A model generated the notes under the pieces. That model saw nothing but the letters and a program-made list of their open reading frames with translations, made no database searches and had not been told where the DNA came from. DNA of 7,528 nucleotides from DATKMK01 sp035541895 (GTDB lineage: Bacteria; Desulfobacterota; Binatia; HRBIN30; JACQVA1), in contig DATKMK010000051.1 of NCBI GenBank assembly GCA_035541895.1, positions 1 through 7,528 of the forward strand, read 5' to 3'. Below, piece by piece: positions 6,809 to 7,528 of the stretch (position 1 is its first letter; each line of letters begins with the position of its first letter). A program made the translations under genes and the position numbers.

Positions 6809-7528
6809 TCAGGAATCGGCAATCGTATGTGGCCGCTGTCGCCGACGCGCGAGCAGTGAACGCCATTTCGACGATGACGGCGCGTAGGCGCGCGCACCCG
6901 GGAGGATCAGCTCGACTTCGGTGCCGGCTTCGGGCCTGCTCCACACGGTGAGCTCGCCCCCGATTCCCTTGGCCCGTTCACGCATGCCGCGCAGGCCGAA
7001 GTGTCCCTCGCGCCCGCCCCGGCTCAGCACGTCGGCCGCGATGCCCTTGCCGTCGTCGCGCACGCGCAGGCGTAGGCTGCGTTCGTCGTAGCGCAACTCC
7101 ACCTCGATCTGCTTCGCCTGCGCGTGTCGGAACGCGTTGCGCAAGGCCTCGCCCGCGATGCGGAAAACTTCGTCGCGCACGATCGGATGCAGGTTGCGCG
7201 GCACGCCCTGCACCTCGACGTTGAGCGTCACGTCGCCGCCGCTCGCCTCCACGGCGAGTTCCTTGCCGATCACCCGGATGGCGTCGCCGAGCGCGTTGGG
7301 CTCTACGGTCGAGGCGCGCAGGCCCTGCACGGCGTCGCGCCCCTCAGTGATCGCGTCAGCCGCCTGACCGATGGCGCTGCCGAGCAGCTGCTTTGCTTCG
7401 GCAGCACGGTTGGGCAGCAGGTCCATGGCAGTCTGGAAGCGCAACAACAAGCCGTGGAAACTCTGCAGCAGCGTATCGTGCAGTTCGCGTGCGATGCGTG
7501 TGCGCTCGCTCACGCGCGTTTCGAGCGT
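6809..7528 (-). CDS. NarL/LiaS-type sensor histidine kinase, 3' part (5' end outside window)
   Basis: This is the C-terminal ~239 residues of a sensor kinase that autophosphorylates on histidine. The HisKA_3 dimerisation domain shows RIARELHDTLLQSFHGLLLR, with the phospho-acceptor His at codon 7478-7480. The HATPase_c domain follows with the N-box EALRNAFRHA, G1 RDDGKGI and a G2 segment HFGLRGMRERA, ending around LPGARAY. A basic tail of about 25 residues closes the protein. The frame is open to the window edge and reads LETRVSERT before the H-box, a coiled-coil linker typical of an upstream sensor region. The GTG at 7511-7513 is therefore internal rather than the true start. This kinase core is often found behind a beta-propeller/Y_Y_Y or membrane sensor, but the sensor is not visible here. 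Such kinases normally pair with a NarL/FixJ (LuxR-type) regulator; none is encoded in the window. The antiporter start lies 114 bases downstream. Confidence 0.93.
   Translation of the reverse strand, partial: TLETRVSERTRIARELHDTLLQSFHGLLLRFQTAMDLLPNRAAEAKQLLGSAIGQAADAITEGRDAVQGLRASTVEPNALGDAIRVIGKELAVEASGGDVTLNVEVQGVPRNLHPIVRDEVFRIAGEALRNAFRHAQAKQIEVELRYDERSLRLRVRDDGKGIAADVLSRGGREGHFGLRGMRERAKGIGGELTVWSRPEAGTEVELILPGARAYAPSSSKWRSLLARRRQRPHTIADS

Noticed and set aside
7511..7513. GTG at 7511-7513 as the true start of the right-edge kinase
   Set aside because: It lies 11 codons before the phospho-acceptor histidine, would cut the dimerisation helix, and the frame continues to the window edge as a typical coiled-coil linker.

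Overview
The window looks like part of a high-GC proteobacterial chromosome, most likely beta- or gammaproteobacterial. This rests on GC-rich third codon positions, heavy use of GCG/CGC-type codons and the domain mixture of the kinases; no marker gene fixes the taxon. There are no RNA genes, insertion sequences, CRISPR arrays or phage genes that I can recognise. Almost all of the window (about 510-7528) is one co-directional block on the minus strand devoted to two-component signalling and cation/proton exchange. A short plus-strand segment at the left edge converges on it.

Layout on the plus strand: the last ~30 codons of an unidentified gene (1-95) end in a GTGA overlap with an unrecognised 70-residue ORF (92-304). 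A 205-base convergent gap (305-509) follows.

Layout in transcription order on the minus strand, right to left: (1) the 3' part of a NarL/LiaS-type (HisKA_3) sensor kinase, cut by the right edge (6809-7528). (2) A 114-base spacer with a 10-bp inverted repeat and a three-codon mini-ORF. (3) A 724-residue CPA1-family Na+(K+)/H+ antiporter with a long cytosolic C-terminal domain (4520-6694). (4) An OmpR/PhoB-type response regulator coupled to the antiporter by an ATGA overlap (3717-4523). (5) A ~130-base spacer. (6) A stand-alone receiver-domain protein with no conventional start codon in its frame (3046-~3579). (7) A hybrid histidine kinase with periplasmic Cache, PAS, HisKA, HATPase and receiver domains (510-3080), overlapping gene 6 by 35 bases.

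Working model (inference): the block is a sensory-transport locus. The hybrid kinase senses a periplasmic signal and passes phosphate to its own receiver, the free receiver and/or the OmpR-type regulator. The regulator is made in fixed ratio with an antiporter that sets cytoplasmic pH or Na+/K+. The HisKA_3 kinase has no NarL-type partner inside the window. Every catalytic and phospho-acceptor residue I looked for is present, so the proteins look functional. The main oddities are the missing start of the free receiver gene and the in-frame ATG-N-A-stop directly before the antiporter start. I see no clear evidence of a wholly new kind of system.
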